A DNA stretch of 64,000 nt from Kurthia sibirica (GTDB lineage Bacteria > Bacillota > Bacilli > Bacillales_A > Planococcaceae), in contig NZ_QFVR01000006.1 of the NCBI RefSeq assembly GCF_003143975.1, forward strand, positions 1 through 64,000, read 5' to 3'. Position 1 is the stretch's first letter. Each line of letters opens with the position of its first letter. Below, one piece after another: positions 1 through 7,839 of the stretch. The position numbers were made by a program, and so were the translations under genes. The notes beneath the pieces are model-generated. The model searched no databases. It was not told where the DNA came from and saw only the letters and a list, made by a program, of their open reading frames with translations.

Positions 1-90
1 AATCTGGCGAAGCATATTATCTTTTGGAATGATTAAATCATATAGTGCCATATAGGGACTTAAGTTAAGGGTTTCTTGTTTGGAAATCAT
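1..90 (-). CDS. IS1182 family transposase, N-terminal fragment (continues beyond window)
   Basis: Thirty codons are visible on the minus strand, starting at ATG 90 with an AAAGGTGGT ribosome site upstream. The peptide begins MISKQETLNLSPYMALYDL and continues IIPKDNMLRQI, which is the characteristic start of IS1182-type DDE transposases in Bacillales. The protein would catalyse cut-and-paste movement of its own element. The reading frame is open to the window edge, so whether the full gene is intact cannot be judged. Confidence 0.75.
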   Translation of the reverse strand, partial: MISKQETLNLSPYMALYDLIIPKDNMLRQI

Positions 91-337
91 GGTCGCACCA
101 CCTTTAATTAGTAACTACTATTATACAAGATGGTCCGTGACCGGGCGAGACCACATTTTAACCGATGAATAGTACAAGTTGATGGAGTGCAGGCGGCGAC
201 TTCTGCGGGAACAGCACGAGCGGAAGCACCCGGACTGAGCGAAGTGAGGGAGAAGGCTGGAGCCGTGCCCGCGAAAAGCGCCCGCCGGAACGGAATCAAC
301 GGCTACGAGGAAAAGCGAGGACTTTTTCAGTGCCCTC
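1..337 (-). mobile_element. IS1182-like insertion sequence, upstream end (truncated by window edge)
   Basis: The element holds the first 30 codons of an IS1182-type transposase (90 to 1) and a GC-rich upstream segment (about 190-337) that stands out from the AT-rich surroundings. On the minus strand the outer end reads GAGGGCACTGAAAAAGTCC, which resembles, from memory, the terminal repeat of IS1182-family elements in Bacilli. The outer boundary near 337 is inferred from that motif, because the other end lies outside the window and no target duplication can be checked. Confidence 0.6.
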
Positions 338-509
338 GTGAAGGAATGATTACTTTTTTTCAAATGTAAAAAAGGCTGTCTTTTGTTTTTGGCTATGAAA
401 GGAGGGCCTCATTCCGAAAAGAGTAATCTTAAGGGAGTCATTTATCACATTTACACAAGTGGAATTTTTGTCATTATTTGGTATACTGTTTTCGAAAGGA
501 GAAGATGGC

Positions 510-1115
510 ATGTCAAAATATCCTGCTAATGTTTTTGTCGATTACATTGACCAGACAACAATTGCTATTTTTGGCAAAAAGCAAGATGTGCGTTATTCTT
601 TAACACTCGATAATATGTCGAGTAACTCAGAGTATTATGCTTCTGTATTATTGATGCATCCGAGCGCTGCAAACCGTCATACTTCCGATGCCCTCACAAA
701 TCAATTAATTCGCTTTTTGAGTAAAAAAGATTATCAAGAGATCACGATCCTCACTTATTTCCCCTACAAAGTAGCAATTGCAGAAGAATTATATCACTTA
801 ATTAGTGAAAGCACTTTAGCGGAGGTGCTGCGAAAAAATCACAAAGCCATCCGCCAACAAATAAAACGGTCGACGGTCTTTATCTTAGCATGGGGAGATC
901 GGCCAACCTATATACCGAAAAAACAATTTGACTACGCGCTCCGTCTATTTAAAAATATGGTGATAGAAGAAAAATGTCAGCATAAAATTCATCTTTTTAC
1001 GTATAGCCATGCAGATTCCTTGTCAGTTAGTGGTCAACCCGCAAATCCTTATCGCAAATATATAGAAACAATCGAACCGTTTGATATAGCGGCTATTCGT
1101 GAAGAAAAAAGCTAG
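510..1115 (+). CDS. DUF1643 domain protein
   Basis: This 201-residue soluble protein matches the DUF1643 family in its central stretch: MHPSAAN near residue 50, then TYFPYK near 87 and a conserved AWGDRP near 131. The family is widespread in bacteria and phages and its biochemical role is not known. The frame is open from GTG 459, but ATG 510 is preferred because GAAAGGAGAA lies 8 bases upstream and a TATACT -10-like box sits just before it. It is a single-gene unit between the IS1182-like element and a bidirectional terminator. No signal peptide or membrane segment is seen. Confidence 0.65.
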   Translation: MSKYPANVFVDYIDQTTIAIFGKKQDVRYSLTLDNMSSNSEYYASVLLMHPSAANRHTSDALTNQLIRFLSKKDYQEITILTYFPYKVAIAEELYHLISESTLAEVLRKNHKAIRQQIKRSTVFILAWGDRPTYIPKKQFDYALRLFKNMVIEEKCQHKIHLFTYSHADSLSVSGQPANPYRKYIETIEPFDIAAIREEKS

Positions 1116-1190
1116 CTTCTAGCAGGTCGCCTATTCTGCCTTCTAATGATGTACGGCTCTGGCGGTTTGGTGTCGTTGCAGCTATAAAAT

Positions 1191-1233
1191 AAACATGCAA
1201 CTTGGTGATTAGACCGAGTTGCATGTTTTATGT
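1191..1233 (+). terminator. Bidirectional hairpin terminator
   Basis: Arms AAACATGCAACTTGGT (1191-1206) and ACCGAGTTGCATGTTT (1213-1228) pair over 16 positions with one G-U pair, followed by a T-rich tail. It lies between the convergent DUF1643 and LysR genes and can serve both. Confidence 0.75.
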
Positions 1234-1284
1234 TCTTAGTTAATCGAAAGTTAATCAGACTTTACATCTACTGAATGATGGATG

Positions 1285-2199
1285 TTATAAACTGTTTTTT
1301 TCTTGGAAATCCTTCGTCAAACGATAGGCAAATTCCTTCATTAGCTGTGTTTCATGACGATTGGACTTCATTACAATGCCAAAAGAGTGCGTCGTCGGAA
1401 TTTCCGTTAAAAAATCAACTTTTGCAAATTGCATATCTTGCATAAACCGTTGAGAATGGTGGAATGTCACATCAAGTCCGACCGTATAGGCTTTGTTTTC
1501 TTCAACATATTGTTGGACGATATGCGGGTTATTGACACTAATGACAATATCATTGCGACCAAACATGCGCTTGATTTCATTCATCGTTGCGATGACGATT
1601 TTATCATCAAATAAAATGACGGGTTGTTGACCAAGCTCTTCTGTCATTACGCGTTTTGATTGAATGATGGGGGAATCCTTGTGTGCGACAACAAGCATCT
1701 CACAATCTTTAATTTTTCGAAAAGAAAGTTCTGGATATTTTTCCAAATCTTCTTTATTGTATACTGCAAGAGCAATATCTACTTTTTCACTTTGCAATTC
1801 GTCGAGCATCGTTTGCGTGTTTTGTTCGCGAATTTGAATATTAATATCTGGGTAAACGGATTTCATCAATTGTGCGGAGGTGAATAATTGAAAAAATGGA
1901 CCGGGAATCGAAGCGACTTTTAAAATACCGGTTAAATTATTTTGTAATACTTCCGCTGCTTCATATAAATCGTCAATGGCAAAGAGTATTTTTTGGGCTT
2001 GTGCTACGATGACTTTGCCTTCTTTTGTAATGGTCGAGCCGGTGCGATTGCGTTGGAATAACCGTAAACCTAATTCATTTTCAATCTTATTGAGTCCTTG
2101 GCTAAGTGCAGATAACGTGATATGTAATTCTTCAGAAGCGACTTTTAATGTGCCATATTTAGCGACAGCAACGACATACTTTAATTGTTCAATGGTCAT
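1285..2199 (-). CDS. LysR family transcriptional regulator
   Basis: The 304-residue protein has the usual LysR layout: a winged helix-turn-helix at residues 1-60 (LKVASEELHITLSALSQGL, then LFQRNRTG) and a periplasmic-binding-like effector domain from about 90 to 295. The start at 2199 has TAAGGAGAG upstream. It is transcribed away from yhdT-panF, the classic arrangement for a LysR protein controlling its neighbour, and a palindromic site lies in the shared 127-bp gap. The effector cannot be read from the sequence; a metabolite linked to the sodium symporter next door is the natural guess. Family assignment is firm; the target is inferred. Confidence 0.9.
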   Translation of the reverse strand: MTIEQLKYVVAVAKYGTLKVASEELHITLSALSQGLNKIENELGLRLFQRNRTGSTITKEGKVIVAQAQKILFAIDDLYEAAEVLQNNLTGILKVASIPGPFFQLFTSAQLMKSVYPDINIQIREQNTQTMLDELQSEKVDIALAVYNKEDLEKYPELSFRKIKDCEMLVVAHKDSPIIQSKRVMTEELGQQPVILFDDKIVIATMNEIKRMFGRNDIVISVNNPHIVQQYVEENKAYTVGLDVTFHHSQRFMQDMQFAKVDFLTEIPTTHSFGIVMKSNRHETQLMKEFAYRLTKDFQEKNSL

Positions 2200-2220
2200 A
2201 TTGTTTGCTCTCCTTAGTTA

Positions 2221-2260
2221 ATGTAAACTTCATTAATGTTTATTATAATGAAATTTACAT
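2221..2260. promoter_or_regulatory. Probable LysR operator between lysR and yhdT-panF
   Basis: ATGTAAACTTCAT (2221-2233) and ATGAAATTTACAT (2248-2260) are inverted copies matching at 12 of 13 positions, with their centres 27 bp apart. They lie in the divergent intergenic gap, 22 bp upstream of the lysR start codon. This is the expected position for autoregulation plus control of the divergent operon. The dyad is seen directly; binding is inferred. Confidence 0.6.
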
Positions 2261-2326
2261 AAACTAAAAAGAGATTTACACTAATAGTAGAAAATAAATA
2301 TATTCAATATGGAGGAGTGGAGCCAC

Positions 2327-2584
2327 ATGAAGGATAAACGATATCGTGTCGCCAATCGTGAAGCATTGATTGGTATTGGACTCGTCATAATCAATTTTGC
2401 AATCTGGTATGGTTTTGCCTATGGTTTAGGGAGTGGAGACCCTGAAAATTATACATATATTCTAGGTTTTCCAGCTTGGTTTTTCTATAGTTGTATAGCA
2501 GGAACAGGTTTTATGATCGTTTTAATTTTCATCGTAATCAAGTTCTTCTTCAAAGAAGTTGATTTTGAGGAGGAGGAACAGTAG
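2327..2584 (+). CDS. yhdT: YhdT family small membrane protein
   Basis: An 85-residue protein with two predicted membrane helices (about residues 14-36 and 48-72) and a charged acidic tail ending in EEEEQ. Small YhdT/DUF997 proteins are encoded directly before panF in many bacteria, as here, where its stop codon overlaps the symporter start by one base (TAGTG). ATG 2327 is preferred over ATG 2309 because GGAGTGGAG falls between them at suitable spacing. The family's role is unknown; conserved linkage suggests an accessory subunit or assembly factor for the symporter. Confidence 0.8.
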   Translation: MKDKRYRVANREALIGIGLVIINFAIWYGFAYGLGSGDPENYTYILGFPAWFFYSCIAGTGFMIVLIFIVIKFFFKEVDFEEEEQ

Positions 2585-4029
2585 TGCATTGGACAGTCAT
2601 TATTCCGTTAATTGTTTTTGTCATTATTATATTTGGAATTGGTTTTTGGTCGAATAAATTTGTGCGTAGCTCCGATTCATTTTTATCCGAATATTTTTTA
2701 GGTGGCCGGGAGATGGGTGGTTTCTTACTGGCGATGACGATGATGGCTACATATGGTAGCGCATCGAGTTTTATAAGTGGCCCAGGTGTCGCATACAATA
2801 CCGGTTTGGGTTGGGTATTATTAGCCTTGGCCCAATTGCCAGCAGGTTATTTTGTCTTGATGATTCTTGGTAAAAAGTTTGCGATTGTCACCAGGAAATT
2901 AAAATCGATTACATTGATTGATTTTCTACGTTCTCGTTATGATAGCAATAGTGTCGTGATTATTTCAGCAGTGAGTATTATTATTTTTCTTTTTGCTTCG
3001 ATGGTCGCGCAATGGGTGGGTGGTGCTAGGTTAATTGAATCACTGACTGGTATGAGTTATACGACAGCCCTATTCATTTTTGCTGCAGTCGTCTTAATCT
3101 ATGTCATTATCGGCGGTTTCCGAGCAGTAGCGCTGACAGATGCATTACAAGGCTCGATTATGGTCATCGGTACAATTATCCTCCTAGTCGGCGTAGTCAT
3201 CGCAGGTGGTGGTATAGACGCGATTATGGGCAAACTTGTCACGGAAAATGCGGAGCTTGTATCGCCATTTGGTGTTGGTCATGTCTATTCACCAGCCTAT
3301 GTATCCTCATTTTGGATTTTAGTCGGTGTTGGTGTTATTGGTTTACCACAAATTGCCGTGCGTGCAATGAGTTATAAAAACGCTAAAGGCATGCATAGCG
3401 CTATTTTAATTGGTACAATCGGGATTGCCACCATCATGTTTGGTATGCATTTAGTCGGTATTTTCGGACGTGCAGTTATTCCAGGAATCGCGCTAGGTGA
3501 TAAAGTAATGCCCACATTGACGATGGGAGTGTTACCACCTGTTTTGGCGGGGATTGTATTAGCAGCTCCAATGGCGGCTATTATGTCTACGGTAAATGCC
3601 TTGTTAATGATGGTCAGTTCGACGATTGTCAAAGACGTCTATTTACATTATATTAAACCGAATGCGACGGAAAACCATATTAAAAAGACGAGCTTTCTAT
3701 CTACAGCAGTTGTTGGTATTTTAGTCGTATTCATGTCATTTAATCCACCGGAAGTCATTGTCTGGTTGAATCTTTTTGCCTTCGGAGGCCTAGAAGCGGT
3801 ATTCGTCTGGCCAATCGTTCTTGGTCTGTACTGGAGAAAGGCCAATAAATATGGGGCGTTGGCGGCTATGCTCATTGGTTTAGCCATGTATATTGCCATC
3901 ACACAATTTGCGCCGAATATCTACGGTGTGCACAGTGTCACCTTCCCTGTACTCACTTCATTCATCGCTTTTGTCATCGTCAGTTTAGTGACGCATAAAA
4001 AAGTGAAGGCAGCACCAGATTATATTTAG
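2584..4029 (+). CDS. panF: Sodium/pantothenate symporter
   Basis: The 481-residue protein is a sodium:solute symporter with about 13 hydrophobic helices. Early segments carry EYFLGGREMGGFLLA and YGSASSFISGPGVAY, and the central GGFRAVALTDALQG and PMAAIMSTVNALL stretches are typical of PanF. It should import pantothenate for coenzyme A synthesis with sodium. It starts at GTG 2584, overlapping the yhdT stop, with GAGGAGGAA just upstream, so the two are translationally coupled. Control by the divergent LysR protein is likely. A related substrate cannot be excluded from sequence alone. Confidence 0.87.
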   Translation: MHWTVIIPLIVFVIIIFGIGFWSNKFVRSSDSFLSEYFLGGREMGGFLLAMTMMATYGSASSFISGPGVAYNTGLGWVLLALAQLPAGYFVLMILGKKFAIVTRKLKSITLIDFLRSRYDSNSVVIISAVSIIIFLFASMVAQWVGGARLIESLTGMSYTTALFIFAAVVLIYVIIGGFRAVALTDALQGSIMVIGTIILLVGVVIAGGGIDAIMGKLVTENAELVSPFGVGHVYSPAYVSSFWILVGVGVIGLPQIAVRAMSYKNAKGMHSAILIGTIGIATIMFGMHLVGIFGRAVIPGIALGDKVMPTLTMGVLPPVLAGIVLAAPMAAIMSTVNALLMMVSSTIVKDVYLHYIKPNATENHIKKTSFLSTAVVGILVVFMSFNPPEVIVWLNLFAFGGLEAVFVWPIVLGLYWRKANKYGALAAMLIGLAMYIAITQFAPNIYGVHSVTFPVLTSFIAFVIVSLVTHKKVKAAPDYI

Positions 4030-4118
4030 TTTACTAAATATGTGAAAAGTTGATTCAGATAAAAAGTATTGCCTCGGCAATAAACAGACCGCTTCAGGTT
4101 AGACAAAATAAAAAAAGC

Positions 4119-4172
4119 ATCTTCAAAGAATTTTGGCATAGCGCCCTCTAATTCTTTGGAGGTGTATTTTTT
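4119..4172 (+). terminator. Hairpin terminator after panF
   Basis: CTTCAAAGAATT (4121-4132) pairs with AATTCTTTGGAG (4150-4161) across a 17-base loop, followed by TGTATTTTTTA. It is the only terminator-like structure behind the yhdT-panF operon. Confidence 0.65.
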
Positions 4173-4206
4173 ATGCGCATGTATACGTAATCCGTATGAA
4201 ATTAAA

Positions 4207-4458
4207 ATGACAGCTCTTCAGATGATACTGTCTGGTGTTCCAAGCGAGCAAACGTTAATGAATTAACTAGTTAAAATAGGGAGAGTAAGAGCGCTTTAAA
4301 CAATCTATTCTCGTTGTGGACAAAAGTTTGATCCCCTTTCCATTATACAAAAATTAGAATGTGAGAATTGAGTTTTAAAACAATAAATGGAGGTGTTTTA
4401 AAAGGACGAGGAAGTGGTTGATGTAGTTGAGCGATTTAAAGAAAAAAACGCTCGTTAA
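4207..4458 (+). pseudogene. Decayed small ORF, possibly an IS3-type OrfA remnant
   Basis: One reading frame gives a protein-like string interrupted by five internal stop codons: KMTALQMILSGVPSEQTLM, then LVKIGRVRAL, then FDPLSIIQKLECEN, then EEVVDVVERFKEKNAR. A helix-turn-helix-like start followed by a leucine/charged coiled-coil pattern with LECEN resembles OrfA of IS3-type elements. No inverted repeats or OrfB were found. The rest of the 620-bp gap between panF and the ABC-F gene shows only the panF terminator and a weak dyad near 4499-4530. Identity is uncertain; decay is evident from the stops. Confidence 0.35.
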
Positions 4459-4649
4459 TAATGCGCAATCGAATTGTTGCCTTCCACGCTAACGAAACAA
4501 CCAGTCTCCGATAAAGTATCGAAAACTGGCTGCATCATGTTTTTTTTGTCTTTTTTAAGTGACGCACTAAAAAATAGTCCTCTATTTGTGCTTGGTAGGA
4601 GAAGTACGGATAGCAAGAGTTGTATCGACCATTTATTGTGCGGAGGCAA

Positions 4650-6260
4650 TCATTTTTCGATGGATTTGATTGTCGCTAGTACCGTTTTAAATTGTGCATC
4701 AAGCGCCCAATACTTGTCACTACCAAAAGGTTCAAATGATAATTCACTAAGTAACTGATCCTTTTGTAAAGACAGTAGTAATAAGTCATTATTCGTCTTA
4801 TCTACAGTCGAAATGAATTGTGATTCTGATAAGATGCCTTCATGTAACTGCCAGGTCATTGTGGCAATTTTTTTTCTGAAATAGCGGTCGTGTGACACAA
4901 AAATAAGTGTGCCATTATAATGTTGCAAGACAGTTTCTAATTCTTGTCGTGCAGCTAAATCTAGATGATTTGTCGGTTCATCAAGAATGAGAACATTTTT
5001 TTGCTCGACAATTAATTTCAATAATTTAATTTTAATACGTTCGCCCATGCTCAGTTGTGCAAGTTGCATCGTATAGTGTTCAGGGAGAAAGCCAAGTTGC
5101 ACGAGCATCGTTATAAAAGGACCGACGTCCTCCGTTTGCAGATCAAAGTAGGTCTTTACTGTTTTTTCAAGTGGCAAATCAAAGACATCTTGGCTTAAAT
5201 AACCGATATTGGCAAAGCTGGAAGACCAAATTTCTCCATCATATGAGACCTGTTGGAGCAACATATTTAGCAACGTCGATTTACCGCTACCATTCGCTCC
5301 AGTAATAGCAAGTTTAGTACCAAATGGAATACTGCCATTCGTCGGGTGTAGGAGTGTTTTTTCTCCGAAGTGTTTAGCGGTATTTTTAAGTTCAAAAAGC
5401 GTACCTGATTTTACGGCATCCGCTTGTAAGACAAAGTGAACAGTATCGTCATCTGTACTATTTGTGACACCGGTCTTCTCCAGTTTTGCAGCTAATCGTT
5501 TCTCTACAGACTTTCTTTGCTTATCCATTTGTTTTGCTTTCGACCGATAATATTCTTTAGGGAATTCCTGCTTTGTCGATTGTGCATGAGCGGAGGCGGA
5601 CCAATTTGTCAGCTTTTGCATTTGTTCTTTTACTTTGCGCTGTTCTTTTTGCTGCTGTTCAAAAAGTTTCTGTTGTGTTTTCTTTTGTAATGCGAGCTGT
5701 TGTTCATAGGCGCTGTAATTTCCTGCATAAACTGTGATGATGCCATCAGCAATGGCCCAAATTTCTGTTGCAACGGCATCAAGAAAATAGCGATCATGTG
5801 AAGCAATGACCAGTGTTGGTTTTGTTGTGTGAATCGTTGAAATTAATAAATCAACGGATTTTTCGTCAAGATGATTTGTTGGTTCATCAAGTAGGAGTAA
5901 ATCCGTGTGACTTGTGAAGGCAGCGCCAAGTCTGTTTTTTAATCGTTCACCGCCGCTCAAAGAGTGGAAATCGCCAGATGTATACCAACTCGTCCATGTT
6001 TTAAAATCATTGTTGGCGGGTGCTTGTTCAGTAAAGGATACAAGGTCTTGATGGACCAGATGCATACGATTAGGTGCTAATTTGCGATCAATTATGCCTG
6101 CAGTCGGTTGTAAATCACCAGTAATCAGTTGAAGTAAAGTGGATTTACCAGCACCATTTTTACCAACGACACCAATGACGGCATGTTGTTGAACCGTTAA
6201 GTGCTTGGCTGAAAAAAGTGCGTGAACCTGTAATGAATGGATCGTTATAAATGTTGACAT
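4650..6260 (-). CDS. ABC-F ribosomal protection protein (Vga/Msr/VmlR-like)
   Basis: This 536-residue protein has two ABC ATPase domains and no membrane segments, the hallmark of ABC-F. Domain 1 has Walker A GKNGAGKST, signature LSGGERLKN and Walker B LLLLDEPTNHLD; domain 2 has GANGSGKST, LSMGERIKI and VLILDEPTNHLD. The two are joined by a long Lys/Gln-rich coiled-coil linker (about residues 185-275), the part that reaches the peptidyl-transferase centre in resistance members. Such proteins dislodge lincosamides, streptogramins A, pleuromutilins or macrolides from ribosomes. ATG 6260 follows AGGGGTG; the 26 extra upstream codons overlap the leader terminator and are not used. The leader argues for drug-inducible control. 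The exact drug range is not predictable. Confidence 0.85.
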   Translation of the reverse strand: MSTFITIHSLQVHALFSAKHLTVQQHAVIGVVGKNGAGKSTLLQLITGDLQPTAGIIDRKLAPNRMHLVHQDLVSFTEQAPANNDFKTWTSWYTSGDFHSLSGGERLKNRLGAAFTSHTDLLLLDEPTNHLDEKSVDLLISTIHTTKPTLVIASHDRYFLDAVATEIWAIADGIITVYAGNYSAYEQQLALQKKTQQKLFEQQQKEQRKVKEQMQKLTNWSASAHAQSTKQEFPKEYYRSKAKQMDKQRKSVEKRLAAKLEKTGVTNSTDDDTVHFVLQADAVKSGTLFELKNTAKHFGEKTLLHPTNGSIPFGTKLAITGANGSGKSTLLNMLLQQVSYDGEIWSSSFANIGYLSQDVFDLPLEKTVKTYFDLQTEDVGPFITMLVQLGFLPEHYTMQLAQLSMGERIKIKLLKLIVEQKNVLILDEPTNHLDLAARQELETVLQHYNGTLIFVSHDRYFRKKIATMTWQLHEGILSESQFISTVDKTNNDLLLLSLQKDQLLSELSFEPFGSDKYWALDAQFKTVLATIKSIEK

Positions 6261-6290
6261 AAAATCACCCCTTCTGTTAAAGGAAGGCAG

Positions 6291-6320
6291 AAAAAAACCC
6301 TTCCCAAATAAATGGCAAGG
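6291..6320 (-). terminator. Attenuator terminator in the ABC-F leader
   Basis: On the minus strand CCTTGCC (6320-6314) pairs with GGGAAGG across ATTTATTT and is followed by seven T. It lies only about 30 bp before the ABC-F start codon, inside the transcribed leader, so it would stop transcription before the gene unless an upstream structure forms. Confidence 0.75.
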
Positions 6321-6431
6321 ATTAGTCAGATTGTACACAAAGAAGTCCTATCAGTAGTGAAAATAGGGCGGTGAACAGACTAATCCAATTTCGTGGTCGC
6401 ACAATAAAGTTTGATTAGAAAAAGATTAGTT
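6319..6431 (-). promoter_or_regulatory. Transcription attenuator (competing hairpins) of the ABC-F gene
   Basis: Three segments on the minus strand can pair in alternative ways. Segment 1 is AACTAATC (6431-6424), which contains the leader stop codon; segment 2 is GGATTAGTC (6386-6378); segment 3 is GACTAATCC (6327-6319). Segments 1:2 pair over 7 bases and 2:3 over 9 bases, and segment 3 shares two C with the terminator stem at 6320-6291. A ribosome held on the leader ORF would mask segment 1, favour 2:3 and spoil the terminator. The base pairing is seen; the mechanism is inferred from known ABC-F and erm-type leaders. Confidence 0.65.
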
Positions 6432-6437
6432 ATTCAT
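6426..6437 (-). CDS. Three-codon leader peptide (MNN) upstream of the ABC-F gene
   Basis: ATG AAT AAC TAA on the minus strand, with GAGGTAGAGG at ribosome-site distance upstream. It is far too short for a functional protein. Its stop codon lies inside attenuator segment 1. Very short upstream ORFs of this kind are known before antibiotic-responsive ABC-F genes in Listeria and Bacillus, where ribosome stalling reports the drug. Translation here is inferred. Confidence 0.55.
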   Translation of the reverse strand: MNN

Positions 6438-6472
6438 GGCCCTCTACCTCGTACTTTCTTAGATTTAGTGCC

Positions 6473-6501
6473 ACTATAACATGGCTAAAATAGATTTGCA
6501 A
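6473..6501 (-). promoter_or_regulatory. SigA-type promoter of the ABC-F leader
   Basis: On the minus strand TTGCAA (6501-6496) and TATAGT (6478-6473) are spaced by 17 bp. Transcription would start about 30 bp upstream of the leader ORF, giving a leader of roughly 200 nt. Confidence 0.55.
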
Positions 6502-6554
6502 TGCTTTAGCATGCTATCAAACTACTAAGTAAACTACTTTCCTCAAAAAGCTCA

Positions 6555-6582
6555 TTTACCGAAAAAAATATGATATTATAGT
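6555..6582 (+). promoter_or_regulatory. SigA-type promoter of the LysE-family gene
   Basis: TTTACC (6555-6560) and TATAGT (6577-6582) are separated by 16 bp and lie 28 bp upstream of the start codon at 6610. Confidence 0.5.
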
Positions 6583-6609
6583 GAAAAAATAAAGGCAGGA
6601 GGAAATGAA

Positions 6610-7230
6610 ATGTCCGTCATTGGTCCGTTCATTTTAATGTCCTTCCTATTAATTATCTTACCGGGTCCGGATTCGGGATTAGTCATCCAAAATTCGATTA
6701 TGCACGGAAAATCAGCTGGTGTAAAAACCGTTTTAGGATCTGTTTCAGGTCTACTTATTCATACTGCAGCAGCCGTTCTAGGCTTGTCTGCCCTTCTGAT
6801 GAAATCGGCTTTACTTTTTTCGCTATTAAAATATATTGGCGCAGCATATTTAATTTATATAGGATTTATGGCATTAAAATCTTTAAAAGACAAACCAGTT
6901 GCACAAGATGCAACCATCTCAGCAGGTAAACAAAAATCCTTTTTCTTACAAGGTTTTATCACCTGTGCGGCAAATCCAAAAGTGGCGGTATTCTTTTTAA
7001 CTTTTCTGCCACAATTTGTTCAGCCCGGCTATAATCATATGATGCAATTTACATTGATGGGCTTCACTTATGCAGTGATGACAATCATTTGGTTTTTATT
7101 ATATGTTTTTTTAATTGAGTTATTTGCAAAGTGGTTGAAAAAACCACATGTACAAAAATCCATTCAAGGATGTACAGGGGTTGTTTTACTATTGTTTGGT
7201 ATCCGTTTGGCATTTGAGAAATCTGCATAA
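6610..7230 (+). CDS. LysE/RhtB family amino-acid exporter
   Basis: A 206-residue integral membrane protein with about six hydrophobic segments. The N-terminal LPGPDSGLVIQNSIMHGKSAG motif region is the LysE/RhtB signature, and GAAYLIYIGFMALKS follows at about residue 77. Members export amino acids such as lysine, arginine or homoserine and related metabolites. The start has GGAGGAAATGA upstream. It is a single-gene unit; the substrate cannot be read from the sequence. Confidence 0.85.
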   Translation: MSVIGPFILMSFLLIILPGPDSGLVIQNSIMHGKSAGVKTVLGSVSGLLIHTAAAVLGLSALLMKSALLFSLLKYIGAAYLIYIGFMALKSLKDKPVAQDATISAGKQKSFFLQGFITCAANPKVAVFFLTFLPQFVQPGYNHMMQFTLMGFTYAVMTIIWFLLYVFLIELFAKWLKKPHVQKSIQGCTGVVLLLFGIRLAFEKSA

Positions 7231-7323
7231 TTTGTCGCTGTCTTGTCACGTTATCAATGTGCATAAATAAGATTAACTGTTAAAATAGTAACAGATTACT
7301 ATTATTTATGAGGAGGGCGTCGA

Positions 7324-7758
7324 ATGTCAGTATATGAAAATATTATTGTAGCCATTGATGGTTCTAAAAATGCGGAATTAGCTTTGGAGCGTGCAATTCA
7401 AACCGCAAAGCTAAATAAAGCAAGCCTGCACATCGTCAGTATTATTGATACGAGATCATGGGTGAATATTGAATCGCATAATGCTAAAAAACTTGAAAAA
7501 GACTCAGAGTTATTCGCTTCAAGTTTGATGGAAAGCTATAATGAAGCAGAATTAGCAGGTATTGAGAATATCAATATTATTGTTGAATCAGGTTCACCAC
7601 GCACGATTATTACGCAGGAAATTTCACGTCGCGTCAATGCTGATTTAATTATTTGCGGCGCATCGGGTACAACACCTTCTGAACGTTTATTTTTGGGGAG
7701 CGTGTCAGAGAATATTGTGAGAACAGCGGAATGTGATGTCTTAGTCGTTCGTAAATAA
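7324..7758 (+). CDS. Universal stress protein (UspA family)
   Basis: The 144-residue protein has the single Usp fold: N-terminal IIVAIDGSKNAELALERA and C-terminal GASGTTPSERLFLGSVSENI followed by CDVLVVRK. The G-x2-G-x9-G(S) pattern of ATP-binding members is present as GASGTTPSERLFLGS. A GGAGGGCG site precedes ATG 7324. A small dyad, CTGTTA (7277-7282) and TAACAG (7289-7294), lies 30 bp upstream and may be regulatory. Such proteins accumulate in the cytoplasm under growth arrest and stress. Confidence 0.88.
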   Translation: MSVYENIIVAIDGSKNAELALERAIQTAKLNKASLHIVSIIDTRSWVNIESHNAKKLEKDSELFASSLMESYNEAELAGIENINIIVESGSPRTIITQEISRRVNADLIICGASGTTPSERLFLGSVSENIVRTAECDVLVVRK

Positions 7759-7798
7759 TGATAAGGACAGCGGCTGGGACAATAGTTTAGCCAAAATT

Positions 7799-7838
7799 AA
7801 AAGGAACATCGTATATGTAAATGCGATGTTCCTTTTTT
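7799..7838 (+). terminator. Hairpin terminator after the UspA gene
   Basis: AAGGAACATCG (7801-7811) pairs with CGATGTTCCTT (7824-7834) and the T-run continues to 7838. An ISL3-derived element begins directly behind the T-run. Confidence 0.85.
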
Positions 7839-7839
7839 G

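Noticed and set aside
190-337. GC-rich segment as a structured RNA or riboswitch
   Set aside because: It lies just upstream of the IS1182-like transposase start and ends in a terminal-repeat-like motif, so it is best explained as part of the mobile element.
4474-4758. Plus-strand ORF opposite the end of the ABC-F gene
   Set aside because: It overlaps the ABC-F coding strand, has no ribosome site and no recognisable protein pattern.
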